A stretch of 64,000 nt of DNA from Bilabrum cf. latius (GCA_965178125.1 OZ237770.1:434001-498000); one strand, 5' to 3'. Shown: positions 1 to 12,550, counted from the first letter of the stretch. Translations and numbers: made by a program. Notes: generated from the letters alone by a model not told the origin.

Positions 1-1
1 A

Positions 2-1509
2 ATGGTAAGCAAAAATGAGTTTTTGAAGAGGCTTGAAGAGACAGTGAGTGGAAAACGCCCCTCCGAGCTCGAAGCTGACCTGGTAGCAGTGCTGGATACG
101 CTGCCCTCGGACTGCCACGACTGGGTAGACTGTTCAATTAGGGGTACGTCAAATGCGCTTGGAGTAGTGTCTGGTACTAGGAACGATAAAGCCGCAAAAG
201 TATTGCTCGATCATGGGGCAGACCCAAATGGACGGCTTGGCCAAGTGAGACAAGTGCTCCATCTGTACGGCCAGTCGAACGATTTTTGCTGAGATTGCTT
301 CCTTTCAATTGAATGCTAGATAATGCAGTGGGACCCACCGCTAGTGCACGGAGTAGTTGGTAGGAATACATCAGCATGCACAGACTTGCTCGTTGCGGGT
401 GCTTCGATCCGCCAGGCGATTCAACATTATCCAGCCTTGGTAAGAACAACAATATCGCAAGAAGCCCCCCTACTCGTGATGCCAACTGACACAATTGATT
501 TGATCGGGATCCTACTCTCCGCCATCACACCCACTTCCAGGTCTCGGACCCTGGCAATCAGCACGTCCTGCAGGTGAGCCTGGCTCAGATGATAGAAGGG
601 AATATGAAGCAATGCCCAGGCCTACTAGCGAGTAAAGATGAATCGGGGCGCGCATCACGCTTCATAGACGTGCTGGGACTCCACGTGAGCGATGCGCCCG
701 TCGATGTGCTCGCATACCTGCTCGTCCGGTCGTTGAGCGACCTCCCGGTTGTAACCGTGCTGCTGGACCTGGCCCAGTCGACACACCCTGGCGTGCTGGC
801 CTGGAGGAAAGCCACAGAGACCAGCCACAGCTTGCTCCACGATATGCTGCTCGTCAGTCCCAAGACCCGGGCCACGTCCACTGCCTGGACAGACAAGGAC
901 CGACATGGACATGCGCTGTGGTACTCGTAGCGACTTGTCAGGACCGTGGATGCGGGCAAATTGGCCTCGGTGTGGACACTGCTCAGGGCGCTTAGAATCA
1001 GCTGCGGGTCCGTGGTGCACTGCATTGCAGCGCTCCCGGAGCACCCCATGGATGAGGTGCGGCGGCACGTGCCTCCGCTGGGAGCGGGGGCCGTGGGGCG
1101 GGCCGTGCGGAGGGCGCAGAGAATCAGGAGATTGCACGATTTAAGGCATTGCGCGGATGCCAAGAGGGATGCTGGCCTGGTGTTTCAGGCGGCCAAAGAG
1201 GGCAGGCCCATGGAGCTGGCCAAGCGTCTGAGGCTGGGCGTGCTGGCGGGCGGGCTGGAGATGAAGGGCGAGGTGGAGGACGGGGCGGGCGGGACCAGGG
1301 TGATGGGTCCGCTGGAGGCGGCTCGGTTGGGAGGACATAACGAGTGCGTGAAGGTGCTGGAGGAATCGGAGAAAACCTCGTCAGTCAGGCGGGCGGATGC
1401 TCGGGCAAGGGTGCTAAAGATTAGGGGTGTGGAAGAGAAGGCAGCTGAGGAGGTGAGATAGCACAGCGAGCATGCCCGGGATCGTCTGGATCAGCCAATG
1501 CCTCGGTGA
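2..1509 (+). CDS. Ankyrin-repeat protein, three exons, two in-frame TAG codons
   Basis: Ankyrin-type helix pairs run through the whole product, for example 'AAKVLLDHGADPN', 'SACTDLLVAGASI' and a late repeat ending 'GHNECVKVLEES'. Such proteins are generally protein-binding scaffolds; the partner is unknown. Proposed exons are 2-244, 329-439 and 541-1509, joined in phase 0 by introns starting GTGAGA and GTAAGA and ending GCAG and TTCCAG. The third exon has TAG at 928-930 and 1459-1461; repeat structure continues after the first TAG, and the frame ends at TGA 1507-1509. The TAG at 928 falls in the 'ALWYS-x-RLV' helix, where ankyrin repeats usually carry a small or hydrophobic residue. The ATG at position 2 may be the true start, but it lies at the window edge and an upstream exon cannot be excluded. 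Confidence 0.7.
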
Positions 1510-1826
1510 ATGCACAGCGAGCATGGCTCACGAGCAGGGAGATCGAAAACCGGCAGCACGGTGGACTATGATGGCCATGCGGTGGGGACGAGCAGCGAAA
1601 GAACTTGTATCTGGTGATTGCAGTTCAATGCTTCAATGTACCGGTAAAGGGAGGACGAAACAAATTGGCAGATGCACTGCTCGCCTGTTCGCGCGTTGGC
1701 AATGTAACGTGCGGTATTCTAGTGATGAAGAGCTCCCTTCCTTGGCTTCCCCCGTCCTTACTAGAAACGAAATAGTGTGGTAGCTAGCAGTTTTTTCAAG
1801 CAGTTTGGTAGGTGATTATTTCAAGC
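1510..1826. other. Intergenic, nothing recognised
   Basis: About 320 bases between the ankyrin gene and the next gene. I see no coding frame, RNA gene or repeat here; it presumably holds the downstream gene's promoter. Confidence 0.4.
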
Positions 1827-4392
1827 ATGTCATAGGGAAGCGGCGGAGGCCACCATGGGCAAGGCAAGAAGCTCTCCAGCAGCTTTAGCACCGGCAGGTC
1901 ACACCCAATCGGAAGGGGTGGCGGAAGTGCAAGATTTGGAACCAATATATCCGGGCGGCTGCCATACTGGCGGGACAAATAGGATTCTTTGCCAACCGAA
2001 GCGCAGCAGCGATTCTTGCATGGTTTGCGCTTCGAGGACGGCAGCACGAGCCGAGGCAAACCAGCAGCTGCTTCCATGGTTGCTTTGAAAGGTGTGGAAC
2101 AGCCGCACAATCCGGCTATAAGCTCATTTGCAATTCGCAAGATGCCACTTAGCCCGGTTGGGTTGCTGTATCGAAAAGGGCCCAAGCTTGGGCATGTAGC
2201 GGTGAGTCTCCAGCAACCTCCCGGCAAGTCCGTCCACGGTCGTGTTCCAGGTCGAACTCATTCAGTTTGCTAGACCAAAACAAAGAAACCATTCATTTCC
2301 AAGCCTTCTGAATTTTCAATCATCGCAGAGCAAGCTGGACACGGGGCTGCAGTACGAGGTGCAGCCCCACCCGAACGGCACCGCTGACGTCGTGGCCACA
2401 GCGCGGCGGGTGCGCTCCAAGTCCGTGGGGAGGACCTACACTCCTGACGGATTGTTCTTCCGCACCTCCATCCAGTACGGCTAGTCCGAGACCCAGGACG
2501 AGGCCTCCCTCCGGGCCTCTTTGGGCACACGGGCGTCCTTGCTTGCTCTGGCAAGGAGGCAGCAGCAGTACGATGCCATATAGAGGGCGGGCGACGGGCT
2601 ACAGGCGGCCAACACCATCGGGTGCCCCCCGCCACACGAGGCCACGGAGGGGTACTTCCGGTCTACCGGGCACAAAGGGACGCATGCGACCGACGCGCCG
2701 CTCGCGTCACCCGGCATATCTCGCTCCGAGTTCCCGCCGGAAGGCCCGCTGGGGTCGCTGGGAGGTGCGGAGGCGCGGTCCATCGGTCACTCGCACGGCG
2801 CTTTCAACTCGGAGTGGGAATCCAAGGAACATGAGAATGAACCGATGGTACCGAACCATCGTGCGATGCAACCCGGACCAGTCGCGGGTGGCTTCAGCAC
2901 CTCCCTGCAAGGTGCACCGCACGGTGGTCCTCATGCCAGCAGACCAGGTACGGCGCCCCCATCCTACGGACCCGTGGGCGAAGGAGCATAGAGCTACAGC
3001 TCCGGCGTCGGGCATGGTGTGATGAGTGAATCCCCCGTCCCTCTGGCGCGCGAAGCTTCGTTCAACTAGTCCTCGTCCTCCTCCTCCTCCCCCCTGGATG
3101 CACCCGGGGCCAGGGTGCACCCCCAGCATGGGGTCGTGGCCCCTGCAGTGCTGGCCGGCAGCAACCACGCCCAGGGCAAGCCCGGGTGGATGTCGCTGAC
3201 CAAAGGGCACCAGAGGGGGCTGCTGGCCCACGCGCAGTCTAGGCTGAACAGGTCAGTGGTGCGGCAGGGCGCCGCGCATCCAGTGCATGTTCCGCTGGAG
3301 CACTCGCAGCCCCGTGCCGGGCCCAGCAGAGACGCGGGAGGCAGGCCGGTGAGCACCATGCGGGGCACTCGGGCGGGCAGGGAACAGGCCCAGTGGGAGC
3401 TCCCGCCCCGGGGGAGCAGCAGCCTGGCCGCGGACGGGCCCGGGGTGGACACGCGCCGGCTGCGAGAGGTCCGGGGGAGAGAGATGGCGCGGCTGCACAG
3501 GGAACAACTGAGGGCCGCCAAGGAGGGGCTACTCGGAGCCGAAAATCGGGGAGGAGCCGCGTCCATGGGCGGGGCAGAGCTCGGAGACACGGTGGCGAGC
3601 CTGGGGGCAACGTGGGGGGCTGGTGTGACGAGTGAAGGGTGGAACGGTGGAAGTTCTGCAAATGGATAGCTTGGAGCATATGGCGGCGGCCTCAGCGCGG
3701 CCTCATTGGAGGCCTCGGGACTCGGCAAAGGGAGCGTGATGCTCGAGCCGGCGAGCACTGCCACACTCGTCACACATCAACGGCAGCACACCGTGGCCGT
3801 GCAGGCGGACGGGGCAGCCGCCCCTGGGCCCGGGGTGCAGGCAGGCACTCAGGCGAGCACGATGGGGCAGGGGCAGGGGCAGGGGCAGGGGCAAGGGTAT
3901 GGTGATGCCAAAGCGGACGACTGCATCAGTGGGCGGCAGGACGCGCCTGCCCGGCCAGTGGCGCTGGGTCGTCAGGGGTTGCAGCGACCGGTCGTTGTGG
4001 TGCAGGGAGACGGGTCAGAAGCTGGCGGTGAGCTTGGTAGCGGGAAGGGGGAGGGGGATGGGGATGGTGCACGTGATGGTGCGGGGTTTGTGTCGCTGTC
4101 AACCGGGCCTCTGGGGGCGGGCGGGAGCAGAGGCAGGGGGGTGCCCGTACCGACAGAGAGTGCCCTTTCTGCAGCACCTGCTGTTGTTCCCCAGCGCAGT
4201 GCCCTCGCGGCCTCGATGCGGGGCTCGATCCGGCCGCGGCAGAGCGAGGGCAGGATCATCGGAGGAAGCGGGAGCAGCCAGGGATGGGTAGCGCCAGTGA
4301 GGGGTGGTGTCGGACTAGGAACGCCGCAGGCTAGTTCACCTGCGCCGTCTGCTAAGCCACGGGCGCCCCTGTCGCAGAGCGCGGCCTCATGA
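1827..4392 (+). CDS. Large low-complexity protein of unknown function, seven in-frame TAGs
   Basis: I do not recognise this protein. Exon 1 runs from ATG 1827 to 2201 (donor GTGAGT) and exon 2 from 2329 (acceptor ATCGCAG) to TGA 4390-4392; both junctions are phase 0, giving about 812 residues. The N-terminal third has ordered-looking sequence ('RLPYWRDK', 'LPTEAQQRFLHGLRFEDG', 'SPVGLLYRKGPKLGHVA'). The rest is rich in Ser, Gly, Ala and Pro, with a GQGQGQGQG run near 3870-3895. TAG occurs in frame at 1833, 1980, 2482, 2581, 2989, 3067 and 3667, and no TAA or TGA occurs before the end. Reading only TAG-free pieces would give several meaningless short ORFs in one frame. The first TAG is codon 3, so the ATG at 1827 is less certain than the rest. 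Confidence 0.6.
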
Positions 4393-4937
4393 ATGCCCCG
4401 GGCCGCCTGTCTTGATTGTTCCGGTTCTGCAAACCAATGCACTTGCACTCTACGTGCCGGGCATTGGAAGAAGTTATATTGAACCGTGAATTTACCTGTG
4501 CTCTATGGCATCCGAGTCGGAGTTTGGAGCATGTAAGGGTCGGATTGGAACTGATCTTTCCCGCTCGTTGTGCATGCAGATACCAAGCAGAATATTCCTG
4601 GCCTACTGGTGCGGTCAACGGCATTTTCGTCCGCCCCATATTTGAATCAAACATTCATTGTACATATTTCTTGCGTCCTGATTCGTGGTATCTTGTCACA
4701 GGCGTATGCTCGGCGGTGCAACCCTCCGCATCTTGACTTGTTCCATCATTTTCTCAATGGTTCGCAGAGAGTCTCGCAAGTGAGAGTAAGGCCAGTATAC
4801 TAAGACCACAAACTCGGCCAGTCCACGGCGAGGCTGAGAAGTCCCGCGGATCGACTGGCTCTTCGACCGAGCAGGCAGCGCAGGGAGCTGCATGTGAAGG
4901 TGCATGCACCTGCAAATCACGAGCCGGAGCTGGTGAC
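4393..4937. other. Intergenic, nothing recognised
   Basis: About 545 bases upstream of GTP cyclohydrolase I. No convincing coding frame or RNA gene; probably contains that gene's promoter. Confidence 0.4.
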
Positions 4938-5693
4938 ATGGCCGCATCATCGCGGGCTGGATCCAGGCCGAACATCGGTCCAAGCAATGGGTCCGCGAAG
5001 AGTAGTTTGGAGGCCGCTGCAGACGCAATGGCGAGCGCTGATCGGGCTGGAGGCATGCGAGCTCTGGACGCCGAGGGCAGGGCCGGCGTGATGGCGGCTG
5101 CGTGTCGCGTGCTGCTGGAGGGCGTGGGCGAGAACCCGGAGCGAGAAGGTCTTGTCAAGACCCCGATGCGCATGGCCCGGGCGCTCCTCGAGCTCACCGG
5201 GGGCTATGCCAAGGACGCTGGTGCGGTGCTCGGGGGTGCTCTGTTCGACGTGGATGGAGGGGGCGGGCTGGTGGTGGTCAAGGACATGGAGTTTTCCTCT
5301 CTGTGCGAGCACCACGTGCTGCCCTTCAGGGGAGTGGCACACGTGGGGTATGTCCCCGGGAGGAGGGTGGTGGGGCTGTCCAAGCTGGCTAGGGTGCTGG
5401 ACGTGTTCGCCAGGCGGCTGCAGGTGCAGGAGAGGATGACCAGGCAGGTGGCAGAGGCTGTGATGACGAGTGTGGGGGCCCGTGGTGTGATCGTGATGGT
5501 GGAGGCAGAGCACATGTGCATGAGCATGAGGGGGGCCCGCAAGCCGGGAGCCAGCACGGCGACCCTCGTGCGGCTGGGGGTGTGTGACGAGCGCCACGAG
5601 GAGGACAAGGGCGAGGCCGTCCGGCTGATGGAGGAGTTCAGGCTGCAGGTGGGGCGCGGAGGGAGCGGCGCTGGTGGCGGTGGTTTCAGATAA
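4938..5693 (+). CDS. GCH1: GTP cyclohydrolase I
   Basis: Converts GTP to 7,8-dihydroneopterin triphosphate, the first step of folate and tetrahydrobiopterin synthesis; the family forms a cytosolic toroidal decamer. The single-exon 251-residue product carries the whole catalytic domain. Zinc ligands are visible as Cys123 and His126 in '[10 protein letters not shown]' and Cys194 in '[10 protein letters not shown]'. The signatures '[20 protein letters not shown]' and the C-terminal '[11 protein letters not shown]' are also present. The first ~60 residues are an Ala/Ser-rich extension of the kind common in eukaryotic homologues. The start is the first ATG of the frame and the stop is TAA; there is no in-frame TAG. 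A damaged partial copy lies at about 8860-9360. Confidence 0.95.
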   Translation: MAASSRAGSRPNIGPSNGSAKSSLEAAADAMASADRAGGMRALDAEGRAGVMAAACRVLLEGVGENPEREGLVKTPMRMARALLELTGGYAKDAGAVLGGALFDVDGGGGLVVVKDMEFSSLCEHHVLPFRGVAHVGYVPGRRVVGLSKLARVLDVFARRLQVQERMTRQVAEAVMTSVGARGVIVMVEAEHMCMSMRGARKPGASTATLVRLGVCDERHEEDKGEAVRLMEEFRLQVGRGGSGAGGGGFR

Positions 5694-6105
5694 TCCGAGC
5701 ACTGGCAGCTGCGTGTGCAAGTGCGAGTGCGAGTGGTAGGGGACGCAGCGCTGACATGGCGCGCCCCGGGGATAGAACTGAAAGTATGGTGAGGTCATCG
5801 AAATGATACTCTTTCACAATAAAACAGGATTGGTTATTTTGCAGCAGAATAAGGCATAGCACAGCTCCAAGTAGCAGTTGCCATTCGTCAGTACCGACTT
5901 GTCCCGCAGCAACGGCGTATCCGATTGGACATCGCTACATATATGATGGTGCTCTACTGCAAATGTGCGGCTTTGATCTGGATTTTTGACATGTGCTTTG
6001 GCACTATCGTGGATTGCACCAGGATCGGGATCTGGTGCTGCTTGCAGCCTCTGAATCACCCTTTACCATCGTCACAGAAACGCTACGCGTCTTTCGGTGT
6101 GTCAA
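5694..6105. other. Intergenic; 3' flank shared with the 8860-9360 copy
   Basis: The first ~200 bases after GCH1, including a stretch around 5810-5890 with 'gcagcagaataaggcat', recur in diverged form at about 9247-9350, so the duplication that made the downstream copy included the 3' flank. Otherwise nothing recognised. Confidence 0.5.
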
Positions 6106-8613
6106 ATGAAACTAGATCGGTTACTGGTTTCGGCCCGGTTCCGATGGACGGGCGGGCTGTTTCACAGTCTCGCTGTTCTTGCCATGCTTGTGTTTATCAC
6201 GGCAAATGCGCTCAAATCTACCGGGATTTGCAGAGGTTCCGAGCAACAGCATGGAGGAAATAGATGGTCTAATTGTTCCGTGGGGGCAAACGAAATGGGA
6301 ATCACGGCCGACCATACGTTCCCACGATCTCATCGGGGTTCCCAGAGCTGTCTCGTTGGAGCTGTCGGCGGCCCATTTGGTACCTTCTTTGATGCCTATA
6401 CGGACTGCCTACATTCTGAAATGGATGATCATGATGATGAACCTGCATAGGATGTAAATTTTAGGCTGCATGCTTCAACTATAGGTGGAGAATCGAAGCT
6501 TGTTGCGACGTTGCCAGCAACGGTGCCAGTCAACTGGCTCTCCTTCATGGAGAATCCGGGCATTTTAGCAGACGAATTTGTCGCTGACTTGACAGTCAAC
6601 GTAGCAAATGATCGGTCTTACCACGTGCAGCCATTCATCGCGGCTTCTTATTCAACAGGTTCTTTCGAACACTCTAGCCTCGTGGTCTTTGCAGTTGTGT
6701 GTAGTTGGAATGCCGAGCGAGCGCGCGAATGGCAGAACCAGGCTCTGCACTACCAAAGCGATCAGTCACTCCTGCCCGATCATTGCTACGGCGCGTCTTC
6801 CACGATTCCCTCGAGCTCGGAGGGCTCGGCAGAGCTTCAACTTGGCGCCAGCCTCGGGTCTGCGCAGATGCACGTGCATGGCGGCGCCATGTTCAACGAG
6901 ACGCCTCGGTTCAACGTGTCCATCCGGCTGACGCACTTTACCACTGACGGCGGCAATCAGGAGGAAGGTGACTATAACCTCGTCGATTCCAACCTGCTGC
7001 AGCTCCCCGCAGACCCGTCCTACGAAGCCTCGTGGACGCACCTTTTCGGTGCTTTGGATGCTGCACCAGGCCCTGGTAGGACAAGCGTGGCATGCGCCAT
7101 ACCTTGCCTAGACTGCCTTAGCCCAGTACCGAGCGGGAATTCCGTCCTAGTTGCAAAAGCAACGGGCATACAAGACCTTCCGCGCCGCTTTGACGCCGTG
7201 CACGTAGTTGTGGCCGTGCTTGGAACTAACACGCAAGCGGTCCAGGCCCTTGCTCTCATGGCTGATGGATCGCAGCAATGGGAAGGTGCCATATCGTTTC
7301 CACCGTTCGCACCCAACCCATTGCTCGGTGCTCCGCAGTTCTCCATTCTGCAGGCCACTCCTGACTACTTGGTGGGATTTGCTGCTTTGTATCAGTACCC
7401 TTCTCTTGGCGAGCGCACGTACGGCATGGTACCAACTGCGTTCTACATGGGGCCGAACGGGAGCACGGATGGGTGGCAGACGGACGACTTCTTCGTATTT
7501 CCAGTGTCCAAGCTAGGCTACTCGCTACGAAACCAAGTGCTGGCATCGCCTGGCGGTCCCAAAGACGAGGTTCAACACGCCGGCGATGGTAGGTAGATTT
7601 ACCACGATAGCCGCGATCTCCGTTAGAGTAGAGTCGGGCTGGCGCCGCAAGACTCCGACCCCACGGAACACTTTCCCCCACCGTGTGACTAGACAGTGGT
7701 GCTGGTAAACGAAATCAGCGTGATCACGTTGCGCTTGACTTCAATTGCCGGCAAGTACCTATTCAACTACACTCGCACGGATATGCCCACCAACGGTGAC
7801 TCCTGGACGGCATTTGGTTCCGTCCGCGGTGCCATCCTGCAACCTGTAGCGGGTGATTAGCCGGGAGGCACTTGCGGGCCGACTGGGACGTGCCTGCTTA
7901 CGGCCGCAGTGGAGATGTTCGACAACGCTACCCTGGACCAGGACGATGGGTATGCCTACCGCGAGCAAGGGCTGCTCACCGTGAGGATCATAGATGCGCT
8001 TGAGACGCCGCAGATGGTAGTGTCGATTCTGCCGCAGGAATTGAGGGGTCACCCTGCCCCGCTTGTCCCCATCAGCGCTGGGACCAAGCATGACTACTTG
8101 GGTATGGCCTCAGTGGAGGTGACCCAAGCCGGTGCCGGCTCTGACCCGTTCGCTGGTGTGCTCCGGCGGGTACAGGCGACAGCGACGCCCACACCAAGTC
8201 CGTGATACCAGCCTACACCGACTGCGAGCAGCACCCCGAGCCCCACGCCTACCTTCACGTCGGGGCCTTCATTCAATCCGTCGCCTGCATCTCCGCACGC
8301 CTCGCGATGGCCCGTGGGCAAGATCGCGGCCGTGGCAGGTGGGGGCCTGGTGGTGGTCATCATCATCGGATCTGTGTGGGTATGCTGCTGCTGCAGCCGA
8401 TCGCCTTCGAGTCATCCGGCGGAGGAGTGCGGGCTTAGCGATGGGGCCAGTGCACGGCTGTTGCCAGGCGAGTCTGGCAACTCAGTTTCGAAGTCGGCAC
8501 AAGGTTGGCACGGTGCCGTTTAGCCACCTACCGAGAGGAATGCAGTGGCATCATCACACTACCCAAGCAATCATGCAGCTGAAGACTCGCTGCAAGTACA
8601 TGGGCCTGCGTAA
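6106..8613 (+). CDS. Type I membrane glycoprotein, unknown function
   Basis: ATG 6106 starts an N-terminus with a signal-like hydrophobic core ('LAVLAMLVFITANA'). A long ectodomain follows, with several N-glycosylation sequons and cysteines, then a Thr/Pro/Ser stalk, a transmembrane helix at about 8327-8390 ('GGGLVVVIIIGSVWVCCCC') and a short cytoplasmic tail ending at TAA 8611-8613. One intron, 7589-7696 (GTAGGT...ACAG), joins in phase. In-frame TAG occurs at 6448, 7858 and 8521, with coherent sequence on both sides of each. One TGA (8203-8205) also lies in the frame, just before the transmembrane part. It is either a lesion, a sequencing error, or inside a 42-nt intron at 8170-8211 (GTACAG...CCAG) whose removal keeps the frame. 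I do not recognise the ectodomain family. Confidence 0.6.
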
Positions 8614-8859
8614 GTGCACTATCTACACGTTCTGCTGCCAACGTAGCTGCGGGATTGGCACTCTCGGGTGATGTACTATGCTTGGCTCTGGTTGCATGCC
8701 AAGCGACCCAACCACGACTTGAATGATACACTTGGTTTCTTGTTTGCTTGGTATCCACCCACTTCAATTGACCAATCCTGTAGCAACTCCATGAATAGCC
8801 TGCTTTGTATTTTGGCCCCAATTACGGCACGACTCCAACTCAAAGCGGATGCTACGGAG

Positions 8860-9360
8860 TGGCAGACTCTATTGGAGGGCGAGGGCGAAGGCAAAGACTA
8901 GAACCAGCAGTGATAAGACCCGTTCTAGACCTTTATGCACATGGACCGGATGCTTCTCAAGCTCATGCAGGTGTGCAGTCAGGACGCTGGTGCGGTGCTC
9001 GAGCGCCACGAGGATGACAAGGGGGACGCCTCCCGGCTGGTGGAGGAGCGCAGGCTGGAGGTGGGGCGCGGAGAGAGCGGCGCTGCTGGCGATGGTTTCA
9101 GACAATCCGAGCACTGGCAGCTGCATATGTGCGGGTGCGGGTGCGGGTGCGGGTGCTGGTGCTGGTGCGCGTGAGGGTGCGTGTGCGTGCGAGTGCGAAG
9201 GGACGCAGCCCTGGCTGAAATGGCGTCTCCCGGGGACAACACTGAAAGTATGGTGAATTCGCCACGGTGATGCTCCTTCACATGAACAGGATTGGATATT
9301 TTGCAGCAGAAAAAGGCATCGCACAGCTCCGAGTTGCAGTGGCCACTTCGTGACAAATTG
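8860..9360 (+). pseudogene. Truncated, rearranged copy of GTP cyclohydrolase I
   Basis: The stretch 'gacgctggtgcggtgctcg' (from ~8980) matches the middle of the intact gene near 5215. It is followed directly by a match to the gene's 3' end ('cgccacgaggatgacaagg'), so about 360 bases encoding the zinc site and catalytic core are missing. Similarity continues through the intact gene's stop region and ~150 bases of its 3' flank. A GCGGGT-rich low-complexity stretch (9128-9180) replaces shorter sequence at the source. The upstream 8870-8980 part matches 5120-5215 only loosely. No functional enzyme could come from this copy. Confidence 0.75.
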
Positions 9361-9401
9361 AATCCTGCATCTGCTTCGCACTCCGCGCTGCTCAGGCAAA
9401 C

Positions 9402-10892
9402 ATGCGTTCACTACTTCTTCTCTTAGCCGGATCTGCAGCAGCGCTAGACAATGGTCTTGCGAGAGTTCCATGTGAGATCATCGTGATGGTCCGGATTTTT
9501 CCAACCCTGTCTGCACCATCAATGCTTGAACTCGCAGCAGTATCAAACCATGCACACGCTTTAACTTGCTCCTAGTATGACGCAGTTGCTGGGTGGAACT
9601 CGTGGAATTCGTGAGAGACATGTACCGCCACGCAAGATCCAACCAAGTCAACTCGGGTTTCGTGTGCAGCTCTGCGTACAGGTACCAAATAGTACGACTA
9701 GTTTGCTTGATATCTGCCATACATCTGCAGTTTTGGAATCAACGCTCACGGACAGCCAAAGCTGCCGGGACAGACCACCCCAATCACGGGAGAGGTTTTC
9801 CTGCAAACGGCCCAGGCTCTCAAGACGAGCGGGCTGGCGGCAGCTGGCTACGAGTACGTCGGCATCGACTGCGGGTATTCCATGGGGACCAGAGACAAAT
9901 CCACAGGCCTCATCCTGGTGAACGAGACGCGCTTCCCCGGCGGTCTCAAGCCCTGGGTGGACCGTGTGCACTCGCTGGGGCTGAAAGCAGGCATCTACCT
10001 GGATGCGGGGCCCTCACAGTGCTGCTCGAGGAATATGCCGGGGGCCAATGACGGCTCTCTGGGGAGGGAGAAGCTGGATGCGCAATGGCTCACCGGGATT
10101 GGCTTTGACTTGCTCAAGTATGACGATTGCGGGAATCAGGGCCAGAGCTACCCCGCCATGCGAGATGCCCTCAACGCCACGGGGAGGCACGTGGTGTACT
10201 CCGTGCACGGCCCGCTGGGGGCCGCGGCCGTGGAGCTGTCCAACTCGTGGCGGTCCACGCACGACATCACCAACACCTGGGCCTCCATCATGGAGAACCT
10301 CCACCTGAACCAGCAGTACCACGCCCTGGCCACCCCCGGGTCCTGGCCCCAGGCGGACATGATCGAGGCCCTGCAGCCCAACGTGACCTGGAACGAGAGC
10401 ACTGCGCACATGGTCCTCTGGGCCGCCGTCAAGTCCCCCCTCCTGCTGGGCTTCGATGTGCGGGGTGTGACGAGTGAGCAGTCCGCCATGCTGACCAACC
10501 CCCGGTTGCTGGCCGTGTCCAGAGACCCGCTCGCTGAGAGTGCCACGGTGGTCGCAAATGCGTCGTCATCTGCATCCATCCGCGCCTCGTCCTCGTCTTC
10601 AACGGCCCCGTCATCGTACCCCGAGTGGGAGGTGTGGGCGGCTCGCATGGACGAGCAAGCCAGCGGGCACGGGGGCGTGGCCATCCCGCTGCACCTGGGG
10701 GATGGACCTGCGCCCGTAGATGTGCCCGTGAAGTTTGAGGCTATTTCATGGCTGGGCAAGTTCGCATGTGCGCGGGTGGTGGACCTTTGGACGGGCGAAG
10801 TGCTGGACGAGAGCGCCAGGGGCGAGTGGACCGCCGAGGGACTGGCGCCGCACAGCGCGACTCCTGTGCTACTCAGCAGGGTAACGTGCTGA
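9402..10892 (+). CDS. Glycoside hydrolase family 27 enzyme (alpha-galactosidase-like), secreted
   Basis: Removes terminal alpha-galactose (or alpha-N-acetylgalactosamine) from glycans in the family. Exons 9402-9471, 9586-9610 and 9731-10892 splice exactly in frame to 418 residues. Exon 1 encodes a signal peptide (a run of Leu then 'GSAAA') and the family start 'LDNGLARVP'. The 25-nt exon 2 supplies 'GWNSWNS', completed by 'FG' from exon 3. The nucleophile is Asp163 in 'LLKYDDCGNQG' and the probable acid/base is Asp241 in 'SWPQADMIE'. The C-terminal region after ~residue 270 is a Ser/Ala-rich stretch followed by the usual beta domain. The stop is TGA, and there is no in-frame TAG. Likely acts in a lysosome/food vacuole or outside the cell. 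Confidence 0.88.
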
Positions 10893-11027
10893 GGGAGTTT
10901 GGGGGTTGCATGAATGACTGTAGCATGTCCCCGAGGGCAAAAGCAACTGCTTGGCGTGACGACAGCGTCGAGCGGGACAGCCAGAAAGGTTATCTACAGC
11001 CAGCCGATCTGAATTTGGTACCAATAG

Positions 11028-12491
11028 ATGCATAACCTAGTAGTATTGCTAGACCTCACTGCTATTGTCGTGCTTTCGCTTCCGGCCTCCTCTCACCAAG
11101 ACAGTCTTCCGATGACGGACGCGTGTCCGCAGGAAGGACTGCGCTTGGGATTGCATTGGATGGCACCCTTCTTTAGTGGAGGCGGATACAGCTCGGAATC
11201 GATTGCTTTCATGCTTGGCTTGCGCCAGCAAGGATAGAATTGCACATCAATGCGTGAATTGACAATCTCTATTGATCAGCACGGCGATGCCTTCAAGCAA
11301 AGCATGTACGAAGGCCTGCCGCCCGACGATCGGCGCGTCCTCGTGGGCATGTATCAACTGACTTCATAGCCATCCTTTCAGGCCTCCGTATGTCACAGCG
11401 AGCCGGGCGCCTGGACGTTGGGTCCATCTGTTCCTGGCGGTGGTTTGCCTCGCTCTGCTAGCGGCAGCCCGCTCCCCGCCTGGGAAGACCTCGCCCCGAG
11501 GTACCCAACCACTCGGTGCCCTGCTGCAAGAGCCGTGCTGTCGATCGGCCGCACAATGTTCGAGTCGGACCGCGCCCCGAGGGGCTGGGACCGCCGGCTG
11601 GCTCGCATGGACGCTGTCTGGGCCCCGACTCGGTTCCATGCAGCCGTGTTCGGGCGGGCGATCGACAGGTACGTGTCCGCGCTGCTCATCCGGGCTATGG
11701 GAAGCAAGGCATGGGGCAGGGTCAGGAAGCGCCTGCTGCGTGGCTGGAGGGGGGCTACTACTACTGTTGGAGGTGTAAGTGTAGGTGTGCCAGTGGGTGT
11801 AGATGGCAATCGCAGTGATGCTGCCAGTGGCATAGTCGAGCATGGACACGGGCATGGGCAGGAAGGAACAGGGAGTGCGGTAGCAGAGCAAATAGGCAGT
11901 AGGGGTGGATGGGAGCTCGATGCAGATGTGGTGCGCTGCAATGCACTGCAGCTGGGCGACGGGTGGCACAGCAGCACCAACCGCGGCGAGCCATCTTCCT
12001 CGTTCTCCCCTCGCTCCAGCTCTATGCCGAGCCAGTGCTGCTCGCTGGCCAGGACTCGTGCGGAGGAGCTGGGCCCCGCGGTGCCTCACGGCGACCGGAG
12101 CCCCCTGCTCCCCCCCATGTCCCTGTCCCTGTCCCTGTCCACCCCGCCCCTCTGCCTGGAGGGCCCCTGGCTGTCCTCCCTTGACGCCTCCAGGGCCGAG
12201 ATGCAGTCCAGTAGGGGGGCGATGGAGGCCCTCCGACGGGTGGGCCTGGGGCCGGCCATGGGCGTGCAGGTGCTGGGGGAACCAGTGGACTCGGAGTCGG
12301 TATTCAACGGGGATGCCGTGGCGGCAGCTGACGAGGCCTGGGGCAGGATCGTGGCTGAGGCTCCCTGGGACGTGGGGCGGCTCGAGGTGGTCAATGTGGG
12401 GGACCACGGGGAGGTGGTCAATGTGGGGGGCCTAGGGGAAGGAAGGGGCGCCTCTCGGGGTGCAGGGAGACTCTGGCATCCCCGCCTGCCG

Positions 12492-12550
<59 letters not shown>

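Noticed and set aside
8203-8205. TGA also reassigned
   Set aside because: Only one case in all the host frames, against many genes that end cleanly at TGA.
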